A stretch of 41,816 nt of DNA, taken from the NCBI GenBank assembly GCA_017387515.1, contig JAFOFC010000062.1, positions 1 through 41,816 on the forward strand, read 5' to 3'. Below are positions 25,377 through 32,847 of the stretch, piece after piece. Position numbers and translations under genes: made by a program. Below the pieces are notes generated by a model. The model saw nothing but the letters and a program-made list of their open reading frames with translations, did not search any database and was not told where the DNA came from. Numbering within the stretch: the first letter of the stretch is position 1; each line of letters opens with the position of its first letter. The DNA comes from Paludibacteraceae bacterium. GTDB taxonomy: Bacteria > Bacteroidota > Bacteroidia > Bacteroidales > Paludibacteraceae.

Positions 25377-26653
25377 ATTTAGCAAAAGTATATATATGGG
25401 GAGAATATGCAGGTGCTGTTCTATGGAACGAAAATACAGCTTCTGCAACTTTTGAGTATGAACCATCTTTCGTTAATAAAGGTTGGGACTTATCACCATT
25501 AATGATGCCAATTAACGAAAATCGAGCACATTCATTCAGAGACCTATCAAAAGACACCTTTATGGGATTACCAGGGCTTTTGGCTGATGCATTACCGGAT
25601 GCATACGGAAAAGCATTGTTAGATAGATGGCTGGTGTCATTAGGACGTACATTTGCCAATCCTGTGGAAAGATTATGCTATCAAAGTAAACGATCAATGG
25701 GAGCATTGGAATTTATTCCAGCCAAGGATGATTACTTAGATAAATCATCTGTCATTGAAATAAGTTCTTTGGTTCAAGTTGCTGCAGAGGTTTTATCTGA
25801 CAAATCTAATTTGGAAACAAACCTAAAAGAAGATACAAAAGAAGCGCTCATCAATATTATAAAAGTGAGTACATCGGCAGGAGGACAAAGAGCAAAAGCT
25901 GTCATTGCTTATAATGATATTACAGGTGAAGTTCGTTCAGGGCAATTGGATGCAGCAGAAGGTTTTGACCATTGGTTATTGAAATTAGATGGAGTAACAA
26001 ATGCCGTATTGGGCGATCCACAGCATTATGGTAAGATTGAATATGCTTACTACAAGATGGCGTTAAAGGCTGGCATTGAGATGACAGAGTGCCGATTGCT
26101 GGAGGAGAATGGTAGATCGCACTTTATGACAAAGCGATTTGACCGCAAGGGAGGCAATGAGAAGATACATATGCAGACACTATGTGGAATCGCTCACTAC
26201 GATTACAAGATGCTGCATGCTTACTCGTATGAACAAGCTTTTCAAGTGATGCGTCGTCTTCGTTTGCCATACGGACAAGCAGAGCAGATGTTCAAAAGAA
26301 TGGTATTCAATGTGATTGCTCGTAATCAAGACGATCATACAAAGAATATTTCGTTCTTAATGGATAGAACTGGTACATGGATGCTATCACCAGCATATGA
26401 TATGTCATGGGCATATAATCCGCAAGGCGAATGGACCTCGCATCATCAGATGTCTATCAATAACAAATGGGATAATATTACTAGAACTGATTTGCTGGCT
26501 GTGGCAGAGGCTATGCATATTAAAAAAGCAGATAGTATCATCAATGAGATTTGTGATGCCGTTTCTATGTGGCCTATCGTTGCAAAGGAACTTGATATTC
26601 CTTATAATATGATTGCTATGATTGACGATACTTTATTGTATCGTAGTTACTAA
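25370..26653 (+). CDS. hipA: HipA-like serine/threonine kinase toxin
   Basis: This 427-residue protein is a full-length HipA-family kinase. It shows the activation/nucleotide-loop region STSAGGQRAKAVIA (about 167-180), the ATP-anchoring lysine in HWLLKLDG (Lys205), the catalytic NQDDHTKN (about 319-326, probable base Asp321) and the metal-binding SPAYDM (Asp344). HipA kinases phosphorylate aminoacyl-tRNA synthetases or related targets and cause growth arrest. It is coupled to the HipB-like gene. The module lies between two copies of the hemolysin III 3' end, and its codons look richer in A/T than those of its neighbours; both fit acquisition by transfer. Confidence 0.85.
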   Translation: MVNLAKVYIWGEYAGAVLWNENTASATFEYEPSFVNKGWDLSPLMMPINENRAHSFRDLSKDTFMGLPGLLADALPDAYGKALLDRWLVSLGRTFANPVERLCYQSKRSMGALEFIPAKDDYLDKSSVIEISSLVQVAAEVLSDKSNLETNLKEDTKEALINIIKVSTSAGGQRAKAVIAYNDITGEVRSGQLDAAEGFDHWLLKLDGVTNAVLGDPQHYGKIEYAYYKMALKAGIEMTECRLLEENGRSHFMTKRFDRKGGNEKIHMQTLCGIAHYDYKMLHAYSYEQAFQVMRRLRLPYGQAEQMFKRMVFNVIARNQDDHTKNISFLMDRTGTWMLSPAYDMSWAYNPQGEWTSHHQMSINNKWDNITRTDLLAVAEAMHIKKADSIINEICDAVSMWPIVAKELDIPYNMIAMIDDTLLYRSY

Positions 26654-26672
26654 TAAGGTAATAATACAACAC

Positions 26673-26733
26673 CAGCCGATAGTCTTTGTAGATTATCGGC
26701 TTTTGTTTTATCCTATCATCTGCTCAATAATCC
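26673..26733. repeat. Right copy of hemolysin III 3' end plus terminator (att-like direct repeat)
   Basis: This 61-bp counterpart of 24887-24947 contains the genuine stop codon and last eight codons of the hemolysin III gene (minus strand) and the hairpin between it and the hipA-like gene. The two copies enclose the hipBA-like operon exactly. Confidence 0.75.
26674..26710. terminator. Terminator shared by hipA-like and hemolysin III genes
   Basis: Arms agccgatagtct (26674-26685) and agattatcggct (26690-26701) form a 12-bp stem with one G-U pair and the 4-nt loop ttgt, followed by tttgtttta on the + strand. It lies between convergent genes. Confidence 0.75.
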
Positions 26734-27367
26734 GACCTACGGCTACAAAGTGGAAGGCGTCGCCTAGCATAATGAAGAAGTGAAAGACGGTGTGCATGTA
26801 CTTCACTTTGGTAATGCTGTACAGCACTGCGCCGGTAAGGTAGGCAATGCCTTCTAAAATTACCCAAATTAGGGTGGTTATGCCCACAATATCGTAAAAG
26901 GGTTTAATAGCAGCAACAATGGTAAGCCCCATTAGTACGTAGCAAATGGTTTCGATGTTGCTGTGTTCCTTTACCTTGTGTAGCAATCTAATGGTGCCCA
27001 CCGTGGCAAATAGCCAGCAGAAGGCAAAAATGCCCCAGCCCCAGGCTAGTTCGCCGCCGCGCAAAAATGCAATAAGGGTAACGGGCGAGTAGCAGGCAGC
27101 AATGTGCCAAAAAATAGAGGCATGGTCGTATTTGCGCGATTTTTCTTTCCAGGGCCAACGTGCGGGTAGCCCGTGGTACATGGCCGAAAATATGTACGAA
27201 CTTACAACTCCCAATAAAAGCAAAGCAATGCTTAAAATATCCAAGGCATTTCCGCGTTGGATGGTTTGAATTAAAAAGATAAGACAAACAACCCCCGAGC
27301 CCACAGCACCCACTATGTGCGTGTAGGCATTCCAACGTTCTTCTAGTAGGGTATAACGGAATTTCAT
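26708..27367 (-). CDS. Hemolysin III / YqfA-type seven-span membrane protein
   Basis: This 219-residue protein belongs to the PAQR-like hemolysin III family. It starts with EERWNAYTHIVGAVGSG and has about seven membrane segments. Its conserved polar residues are seen as SAMYHGL, DHASIFWHIAA and, near the end, HTVFHFFIMLGDAFHF; the histidines and aspartate are likely metal-site or hydrolase residues. Some members have been described as hemolysins or adiponectin-receptor relatives; the physiological role is unclear. It is transcribed toward the hipBA-like module and shares its terminator. Metabolic genes metA and metY lie upstream on the same strand, separated by repeat cassettes. Confidence 0.85.
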   Translation of the reverse strand: MKFRYTLLEERWNAYTHIVGAVGSGVVCLIFLIQTIQRGNALDILSIALLLLGVVSSYIFSAMYHGLPARWPWKEKSRKYDHASIFWHIAACYSPVTLIAFLRGGELAWGWGIFAFCWLFATVGTIRLLHKVKEHSNIETICYVLMGLTIVAAIKPFYDIVGITTLIWVILEGIAYLTGAVLYSITKVKYMHTVFHFFIMLGDAFHFVAVGRIIEQMIG

Positions 27368-27372
27368 AATTT

Positions 27373-27442
27373 ATTGGTGATTTGGTGATTTGGCGATTTG
27401 GTGATTCCTATCACCGCATCACCGTATAACCGTATCACCAAT
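27373..27442. repeat. GGTGATTT octamer repeat cassette, left of metA
   Basis: Four GGTGATTT-like octamers (27376-27407) are followed by the partly inverted run tatcaccgcatcaccgtata and accgtatcacc, able to fold back on the octamers. It is very similar to the cassette at 28387-28464 on the other side of metA. Confidence 0.8.
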
Positions 27443-27470
27443 TAAGTAGTTGCGAAGCAACTACTTAATT
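27440..27470 (-). terminator. Perfect 14-bp hairpin at the metA stop codon
   Basis: aattaagtagttgc (27440-27453) and its complement (27457-27470) form a perfect 14-bp stem with a gaa/ttc loop. The right arm contains the metA stop and the last two codons. It has no T-run, so it may act as an mRNA-stabilising hairpin or weak terminator. Confidence 0.55.
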
Positions 27471-28378
27471 GTATCAATATCGTACGGAGTTTCTTGGTAA
27501 ACAAAGTAGTTTAGCCAGTTGGTAAACAGTAGGTTTGCATGGCTTTTCCAACGCACTACAGGCCCTTCTTCGGGGTTGTCGTTGCGGTAGTAGCCTTTGG
27601 GCGGTAAAATAGGTAAGCCCTTGCCCAAATCGCGTTTGTATTCTTCGTCCAAGGTAAATGGAGCATACTCCGAGTGGCCTGTAATAAAGAATTCCCTGCC
27701 CCCACGTGCCATTACCATGTACACACCTGCATCGTCCGATTGTGAAATAATTTGCAATTCTTTTACCTTCTCGATGTCTTCGGCACGCACTTCGGTGTGG
27801 CGGCTATGAGGTACGTAAAACTCATCGTCAAAGCCCCTAAATATGGGGTTTTGTTTGTCCGATACGGTATGTTTAAACACCCCAAACATTTTATCGTTTA
27901 ATTGGTATTTGGGTACACCATAATAGTGGTACAAGCCAGCTTGGGCTGCCCAGCAAATGTATAGGGTAGAGGTTACATGGTGACGCGCCCAATCAAAAAT
28001 GGTGGTTATCTCGTTCCAATAGGTAACTTCTTCGTACTCAAACTTCTCTACAGGTGCCCCTGTAATAATCATGCCGTCGTAATTGTGCTCTTTAATGCTG
28101 TCAAAATCCTTGTAGAACATTTGTAGGTGTTCTATTGGCGTATTTTTTGACGTATGACTTTTAAGTTTAATAAAGTCAATCTCAATTTGCAAAGGCGAGT
28201 TAGATAACAACCTGATTAAATCGGTTTCGGTGGTTATCTTAATGGGCATTAAATTGAGTATGGCAATTTTAAGCGGGCGTATTTCTTGCGATAGCGCGCG
28301 CTCATCGTCCATAACAAAGATGTTCTCTTGTTTAAGAACCTCAATAGCCGGTAATTTTTTAGGAATATTTAAAGGCAT
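27461..28378 (-). CDS. metA: Homoserine O-acetyltransferase (MetA family)
   Basis: This 305-residue enzyme acylates homoserine at the first committed step of methionine synthesis. The sequence keeps the catalytic Cys142 in YICWAAQAG and the conserved ITGAP loop with Glu at position 111 (GAPVEKFEYEE). In the family, Glu111 goes with acetyl-CoA and Gly111 with succinyl-CoA, so this is predicted to be an acetyltransferase. That is consistent with the O-acetylhomoserine-using MetY encoded just upstream on the same strand. Length is typical. Its 3' end lies in a hairpin and both flanks carry the same octamer repeat cassette. Confidence 0.9.
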   Translation of the reverse strand: MPLNIPKKLPAIEVLKQENIFVMDDERALSQEIRPLKIAILNLMPIKITTETDLIRLLSNSPLQIEIDFIKLKSHTSKNTPIEHLQMFYKDFDSIKEHNYDGMIITGAPVEKFEYEEVTYWNEITTIFDWARHHVTSTLYICWAAQAGLYHYYGVPKYQLNDKMFGVFKHTVSDKQNPIFRGFDDEFYVPHSRHTEVRAEDIEKVKELQIISQSDDAGVYMVMARGGREFFITGHSEYAPFTLDEEYKRDLGKGLPILPPKGYYRNDNPEEGPVVRWKSHANLLFTNWLNYFVYQETPYDIDTIK

Positions 28379-28386
28379 ATTATAAT

Positions 28387-28464
28387 CGGTGATTTGGTGA
28401 TTTGGTGATACGGTGATACGGTTAAGTTTTTCAACTCACCGCATAACCGAATCACCGTATAACC
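28387..28464. repeat. GGTGATTT/GGTGATAC octamer repeat cassette, right of metA
   Basis: Two GGTGATTT and two GGTGATAC units (28388-28419) are followed by a t-rich loop and the inverted run caccgcataaccgaatcacc then gtataacc. The layout matches the cassette on the other side of metA. Confidence 0.8.
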
Positions 28465-28465
28465 A

Positions 28466-29740
28466 TTATTGTAGCGCTTGTTCAATATCTTCAATAATAT
28501 CGTCGGCGTCTTCGATACCTACCGAGAAACGGATTAGGTCGGGTTGAACGCCTGCTTCTATAAGTTGTTGGTCCGATAATTGACGGTGTGTATGGCTAGC
28601 AGGGTGCAATACGCAGGTACGTGCATCGGCTACGTGGGTTACAATGCAAGCCAATTTTAGGTTGTCCATAAATTTAATAGACTCTTCGCGGCCACCTTTT
28701 AGTCCAAAGGTAACTACACCGCAAGAACGTCCGCCATCAAATTGTTTTTGTGCCAACTCGTAGTAAGGGCTATCTTTTAATCCGCTGTAATTAACCCAAG
28801 CTACTTTGGGGTTGTTTTGCAAGTATTCGGCTACCTTTTGGGCATTTTCGCAGTGGCGAGGCACGCGCAAGTGCAAGGTCTCCAAACCAAGGTTCAAAAG
28901 GAAGGCATTTTCGGGTGCTTGAATAGAACCCAAATCGCGCATCAATTGAGCGGTGGCTTTGGTAATGTATGCCCCTTTGCCAAAGGCTTTGCTGTACGCC
29001 AAACCGTGGTACGACGGGTCGGGTTGGGTAAGGCCTGGGAATTTATCGGCATGCGCTTCCCAATCAAAATTACCGCTATCTACAATGCAACCGCCCACAG
29101 CTGTAGCGTGTCCGTCCATGTATTTGGTGGTAGAGTGGATCACAATATCGGCACCCCATTCAATAGGACGGCAGTTAATAGGGGTAGGGAAGGTGTTATC
29201 TACAATCAAAGGCACACCGTTTTTGTGCGCAATGCGAGCAAATTTTTCAATGTCCAATACGCCCAATGCAGGGTTGGCAATGGTTTCGCCAAACAACGCC
29301 TTGGTATTGGGACGGAAAGCCTTTTGAATTTCTTCTTCGCTAGCATCGGCATCAATAAAGGTGCATTCAATGCCCAATTTTTTCATGGTAACAGCAAACA
29401 AGTTGAAAGTGCCACCGTAAATAGCCGATGCACTTACAAAGTGGTCGCCCGCTTCGCAAATATTAAAAATAGAATAGAACGAAGCCGCTTGGCCCGATGA
29501 GGTAAGCATGCCAGCAAAACCGCCTTCTAGTTCGGTAATTTTAGCCGCTACTGCATCGTTGGTAGGGTTTTGCAAGCGAGTATAAAAATAGCCATTGGCT
29601 TTAAGGTCAAACAAGTCGGCCATTTGCTCGCTAGTTTCGTACTTAAAGGTTGTACTTTGATAAATGGGCAAAATACGTGGCTCGCCTTTTTTAGGTTGCC
29701 AGCCCGATTGTACGCAAATGGTGTTGATTTTCTTTTTCAT
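28466..29740 (-). CDS. metY: O-acetylhomoserine sulfhydrylase
   Basis: This 424-residue PLP enzyme of the Cys/Met-metabolism family incorporates sulfide into O-acetylhomoserine to give homocysteine. The lysine that binds PLP is in STTKYMDGHATAVGG (Lys206). The tail has ARTCVLHPASHTHRQL, typical of MetY, and it starts KKINTICVQSGWQP. With metA downstream on the same strand (87 nt apart, repeat cassette between) it forms a methionine unit. The opposite strand of this gene is largely open, but that is a codon-usage shadow. The promoter is not clear. No SAM riboswitch was recognised in the short gap to the divergent B12 leader. Confidence 0.9.
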   Translation of the reverse strand: MKKKINTICVQSGWQPKKGEPRILPIYQSTTFKYETSEQMADLFDLKANGYFYTRLQNPTNDAVAAKITELEGGFAGMLTSSGQAASFYSIFNICEAGDHFVSASAIYGGTFNLFAVTMKKLGIECTFIDADASEEEIQKAFRPNTKALFGETIANPALGVLDIEKFARIAHKNGVPLIVDNTFPTPINCRPIEWGADIVIHSTTKYMDGHATAVGGCIVDSGNFDWEAHADKFPGLTQPDPSYHGLAYSKAFGKGAYITKATAQLMRDLGSIQAPENAFLLNLGLETLHLRVPRHCENAQKVAEYLQNNPKVAWVNYSGLKDSPYYELAQKQFDGGRSCGVVTFGLKGGREESIKFMDNLKLACIVTHVADARTCVLHPASHTHRQLSDQQLIEAGVQPDLIRFSVGIEDADDIIEDIEQALQ

Positions 29741-29825
29741 AATCGATACATTTTAAATCGTTAAGACTGCGAAATTACAAAAAAAATCAATGCAATGTTG
29801 ATAGTTTCAAAAAATCTATTCAAAA

Positions 29826-29856
29826 TTTGCTGTATATTATTTTTTTACTACCTTTG
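29826..29856 (+). promoter_or_regulatory. Promoter of the cobalamin operon
   Basis: TTTG at 29826-29829, a 19-nt spacer and TACCTTTG at 29849-29856 match the Bacteroidetes promoter exactly. Transcription would begin at about 29862, just before the riboswitch. Confidence 0.75.
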
Positions 29857-29864
29857 CCCTTGCA

Positions 29865-30065
29865 TTAGGTGCTCCTAAGTCTTATCGATAAGGGAGTGAA
29901 AAGGGAATTGGGTGAAAATCCCAAACAATGCCTGTTGCTGTAAGTTCCTCTTACATAGTAAGAAAAAGTTTTTTTTACATACACTTTGTCACTGGCCAAA
30001 GGGCTGGGAAGGCGTAATAAAAACGGAACAAGTCAGAAGACCTACCAATGCATCAAAAGATTTAA
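29865..30065 (+). ncRNA. Adenosylcobalamin (B12) riboswitch aptamer
   Basis: The conserved blocks appear in order: gtgaaaagggaa (29896-29907), ggtgaaaatcc (29911-29921), cctgttgctgtaa (29931-29943), cactggcc (29990-29997), gctgggaaggcg (30003-30014) and the B12 box aagtcagaagacctacc (30030-30046). AdoCbl binding represses the downstream uptake operon. The switching parts are described at 30027-30129 and at the terminator at 30217. Confidence 0.9.
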
Positions 30066-30129
30066 CCTGCAGGATTACGGGTATAGAATCGCAAAATGCT
30101 TTTAAGCCAAAAAAAGTTTCTGACTTGTT
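30027..30129 (+). promoter_or_regulatory. Mutually exclusive pairing of the B12 box (expression platform)
   Basis: Part of the B12 box, aacaagtcagaa (30027-30038), is exactly complementary over 12 nt to ttctgacttgtt (30118-30129), and the helix can be extended by a few wobble pairs. This would compete with the kissing-loop/aptamer pairing, a plausible ON-state switch. The arrangement is read from sequence; the mechanism is inference. Confidence 0.65.
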
Positions 30130-30216
30130 TCGTTATTTTTTGTGTCCATTTGTTTAACAGTGCGGACGTGTTAGCTTCTTTTTAGTGTTTGGTGGGTGTA
30201 TTTTGAGTTATTCTAT

Positions 30217-30253
30217 TATCCGTTTCCTTGCAAGGGAAATGGATATTTTTTTT
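30217..30253 (+). terminator. Riboswitch-controlled intrinsic terminator
   Basis: A 12-bp stem with two G-U pairs (30217-30228 with 30234-30245), loop ttgca-like of 5 nt, and eight Ts (30246-30253) stand 28 nt before the first start codon. This is a classic terminator that would stop transcription when AdoCbl is bound. Confidence 0.75.
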
Positions 30254-30281
30254 ACTCAATATTCACTCATTATTTTTTTCT

Positions 30282-30752
30282 ATGAAACGATTTTATGCTT
30301 TACTCACGCTCTTGGGCATTGCCTTTTGTGGTGTGGCGCAAGTACCTGCCATTATTGCGGTGGGTGCCGATGGGCAGGAACAGACGTATCAGCTGTCGCT
30401 TGCCAAAGAAATTGTGTTTGATACTGCTGGTGATGTTCCAACCATGCAACTTACTTTACTGGATGGAACGCAAGTAGTAGGTTTAACCGAAGTCCTTTTT
30501 GGAAGTATGGACCCTGATGTTCCTACAAACATTACGGGTACGGATGCACCTATGGTGTACATTTTTCCTAACCCCGTGGTTGCTACCCTTTATGTAAGTG
30601 GTGTGGGCGATAACACCCAATTACAAGTGTTTGATTTATCAGGTAAATTGATAAAATCAGATATCGGAAGTAGTATTTCTGTAGATAACCTACAGCAAGG
30701 TACATACCTTTTACGCATCGAAAACAAAGTCGTTAAATTTATAAAACAATAA
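30282..30752 (+). CDS. Small T9SS-exported protein, first gene of the B12 operon
   Basis: This 156-residue protein starts at ATG 30282, giving signal peptide MKRFYALLTLLGIAFCGVAQ. A frame-open extension upstream lies across the terminator and is not used. The N-terminal part (about 21-85) contains a short AIIAVGADGQEQTYQLSLAK-like strand region of unknown function. From about residue 88 (VYIFPNPVVATLYV) to the end (GTYLLRIENKVVKFIKQ) it is a type A T9SS C-terminal sorting domain. It should therefore be secreted or surface-anchored via T9SS. It is directly behind the B12 riboswitch and 4 nt before the DUF4465 gene. A role in surface handling of cobalamin is inferred. Confidence 0.8.
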   Translation: MKRFYALLTLLGIAFCGVAQVPAIIAVGADGQEQTYQLSLAKEIVFDTAGDVPTMQLTLLDGTQVVGLTEVLFGSMDPDVPTNITGTDAPMVYIFPNPVVATLYVSGVGDNTQLQVFDLSGKLIKSDIGSSISVDNLQQGTYLLRIENKVVKFIKQ

Positions 30753-30756
30753 ACCT

Positions 30757-31728
30757 ATGAAAAGAATTTTACCCCTATTGATAGCTAGTGTTGTAAGTGT
30801 TGCCCTTTTGGCACAAAACAGTTTTTATATCTATAAATTAGATGGTAGCGTAGAGCAGTATTTGGTCGATGAAGTGGAGCGCATTAGCTTTGAAGCACCC
30901 GAAGTTGATCCAGACCAACCTATCGACCCTGAACCACAAGTAGCGGTGCTTACCTTTGAGGACGATGATGCTAAATTCCCTGCCTATACCTTAGATTATT
31001 GTGGGGTAGATGTAGCTACCTGGTCAGACCTTATTCCTGCCGAAGATGAACAATATTACGGCGGCAGTACCCTTATTTATGGCGATTGGAGCAATCCTGA
31101 TGGGGCTCCTTACACTTGGACAGACCAAGGTAATACCCAACTATCGCACACCTTCCCATACAATTATGATACCTATGGTTTTGCAGGCGGTGGTTTTGTT
31201 ATCTCTCACCACTACGTAACCTTAGAAGAGTTAGAAAACGTTGGAACAGCTGGGATGTACAATTATCAGCTAAGTGCATTGGGCGAAAAAACAGATAATA
31301 CTTTTGCCATTGCCTATTGCGATTCAAAAGTGGGAACCGATGTTAAAGTCGAATTGGCATTTGAAGATGGCGTAGCGCGCCAAATTAACAAAATGTCGGT
31401 GGTAATGACCGCATTGCCCATTTACAGCCTTCTATACGGTAGCGATTTTAGCGAAGCCTACGACGATGACGATTACCTAAAACTAGTCATTACCGGTTAT
31501 GCCGAAGATGGCAGCACCCAAGAAATAGAAGTAATGTTGGCCGATGGTGCAGACCCTTCTACATGGGTAGTGGATTGGACAGAAGTAGATTTGTCATCGC
31601 TTGGAAAAGTAACCAAAATTGCATTCCACATGGACGAAGCACAACAAATTAGCTACGATGGCGGTGAAACCATTTATTATAAATCTCCTTTATATTTTGC
31701 TATCGATGATGTGGAAGTTCAACTATAA
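30757..31728 (+). CDS. DUF4465-domain secreted protein
   Basis: This 323-residue protein has a cleavable signal peptide (MKRILPLLIASVVSVALLAQ), then a short FYIYKLDGSVEQYLVDEVER segment that also begins many other Bacteroidetes surface proteins. From about residue 65 (LTFEDDD) it matches the DUF4465 style of domain, with motifs YGGSTLIYG, GGGFVISHHY and AIDDVEVQL at the end. DUF4465 genes recur in Bacteroidetes cobalamin operons. One class of extra B12-binding protein (BtuH) has been described there, but I cannot say whether this is it. No T9SS domain is seen. The next gene starts inside its last 20 nt. Confidence 0.8.
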   Translation: MKRILPLLIASVVSVALLAQNSFYIYKLDGSVEQYLVDEVERISFEAPEVDPDQPIDPEPQVAVLTFEDDDAKFPAYTLDYCGVDVATWSDLIPAEDEQYYGGSTLIYGDWSNPDGAPYTWTDQGNTQLSHTFPYNYDTYGFAGGGFVISHHYVTLEELENVGTAGMYNYQLSALGEKTDNTFAIAYCDSKVGTDVKVELAFEDGVARQINKMSVVMTALPIYSLLYGSDFSEAYDDDDYLKLVITGYAEDGSTQEIEVMLADGADPSTWVVDWTEVDLSSLGKVTKIAFHMDEAQQISYDGGETIYYKSPLYFAIDDVEVQL

Positions 31729-32710
31729 GAACCTAGCTAAATGGGCAATGATTACGCTGTTGATGGGTGGCTTTGCCGCCTGCAACAGCGATCAAGATGT
31801 GTTTGGTCCCGATGCAGATACGCCATCGGGTCCATCCCATCCATCTAACCCCTCTACGCCTGTGTCGTATTATCGACCCAAAACCAGCGAATCAAAAGCT
31901 ACTTTTGACCAAGTGTACCAGTATATGCCCGCCCCAGGTCAGTTTATTAACGAGCTAAAAACGGGTGGATTTAACAGTACGCATACCACGCAAGAAGCCG
32001 CCAATTTATATGCCAAAGAGCGTCTTGATAAAGGCATTTGGGTGTCGTTAGGAGGTTTTGGTGGTTACATTGTGTTGGGTTTTGATCACAGCATCGACAA
32101 TACAGGCGGGTACGATTTTGCCATTGTAGGCAATTCGTTTAATAACTCGTCCGAGCCTGGCATTGTATGGGTAATGCAAGACGAAAATGGCGACGGATTG
32201 CCCAACGATACGTGGTACGAACTACGCGGTAGCGAAACAGGCAAGGAAACAACCATTCAAAACTATGCCGTTACTTACTATCGCCCCGAAACCGTACAAA
32301 GTCCTGTAAAATGGACCGATAGTGAGGGAGCTAGTGGCGAAATAGATTACTTAAAAGCCTATCACAATCAGGATTACTACTATCCGCTTTGGGTAGAAAG
32401 CGATACCTATACCCTGGTAGGCACGCGTTTGGAGCCTAAAAACTACGACCAATCGGGCAAAGGTACGTATTGGGTATTGCCCACCTTTGATTGGGGGTAC
32501 GTCGATAACTTTAGCAGCATCGATCGTCCTACCGAAAAATCGGTTGATAATCGTTTTAGAATTTCCGATGCCATGGACCAAAACGGCAATGCCGTATCGC
32601 TCGCTTACATCGATTTTGTAAAGGTACAAACCGCCATCAACAGCAAAAGCGGCTGGTTAGGCGAAGTCTCCACCGAAGTCGTTGGCTTTTACGACTGCTC
32701 CATGAAATAA
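31709..32710 (+). CDS. Surface lipoprotein of the cobalamin operon
   Basis: This protein (333 residues) starts best at the ATG at 31709, which overlaps the DUF4465 gene by 20 nt. That start gives a basic n-region, a hydrophobic core and lipobox GFAAC with Cys25; the longer upstream reading frame has no such structure. After a Ser/Pro-rich linker (about 35-55) comes a domain with SLGGFGGYIVLGFDHSI, then GGYDFAIVGNSFNNSSEPG and QDENGDGLPNDTWYEL. It is like cell-surface proteins encoded next to BtuB/BtuG in related genomes. It should face outward on the outer membrane. Binding of cobalamin or cobamide precursors is inferred from operon position only. Confidence 0.75.
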   Translation: MWKFNYKNLAKWAMITLLMGGFAACNSDQDVFGPDADTPSGPSHPSNPSTPVSYYRPKTSESKATFDQVYQYMPAPGQFINELKTGGFNSTHTTQEAANLYAKERLDKGIWVSLGGFGGYIVLGFDHSIDNTGGYDFAIVGNSFNNSSEPGIVWVMQDENGDGLPNDTWYELRGSETGKETTIQNYAVTYYRPETVQSPVKWTDSEGASGEIDYLKAYHNQDYYYPLWVESDTYTLVGTRLEPKNYDQSGKGTYWVLPTFDWGYVDNFSSIDRPTEKSVDNRFRISDAMDQNGNAVSLAYIDFVKVQTAINSKSGWLGEVSTEVVGFYDCSMK

Positions 32711-32847
32711 GATAACTCCTAACTATTCGCTCCGCTCATGATTTTGCTCCCGCTCGGCATAATCAAATAAATTTGCTTCTGCTCTCGCTTATTCGCAAAA
32801 TTCCTAACTCCTAACTCCTAATTCCTAACTTCTAACTTCTAACTATC
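32711..32847. repeat. Heptamer tandem repeats and dispersed-repeat fragment before the BtuG-like gene
   Basis: The gap has attcgctccgctcatg (complement of the catgagcgaagcgaat motif of the dispersed family) and, at 32802-32845, a run of degenerate heptamers (cctaact / cctaatt / tctaact) reaching the start codon. No promoter with full consensus is visible. Confidence 0.7.

Noticed and set aside
24773-26707. Integrase or insertion sequence carrying the hipBA-like module
   Set aside because: The insert contains only the two toxin-antitoxin genes; no transposase, integrase or terminal inverted repeats were found.
27373-28464. Possible CRISPR-like array around metA
   Set aside because: The units are 8 bp without unique spacers and two cassettes are separated by a full gene; no cas genes are present.
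28817-29500. Long open frame on the + strand opposite metY (227 codons)
   Set aside because: It is antisense to a well-recognised PLP enzyme and its translation has no domain or signal peptide; it is a codon-usage shadow.
29741-29826. SAM riboswitch for metY
   Set aside because: No conserved SAM-riboswitch core was recognised on the minus strand in this short gap.
31619-31708. Upstream ATG giving a longer form of the surface lipoprotein
   Set aside because: The extension lies in the DUF4465 gene in another frame and would bury the lipobox signal; the start at 31709 gives a proper type II signal peptide.
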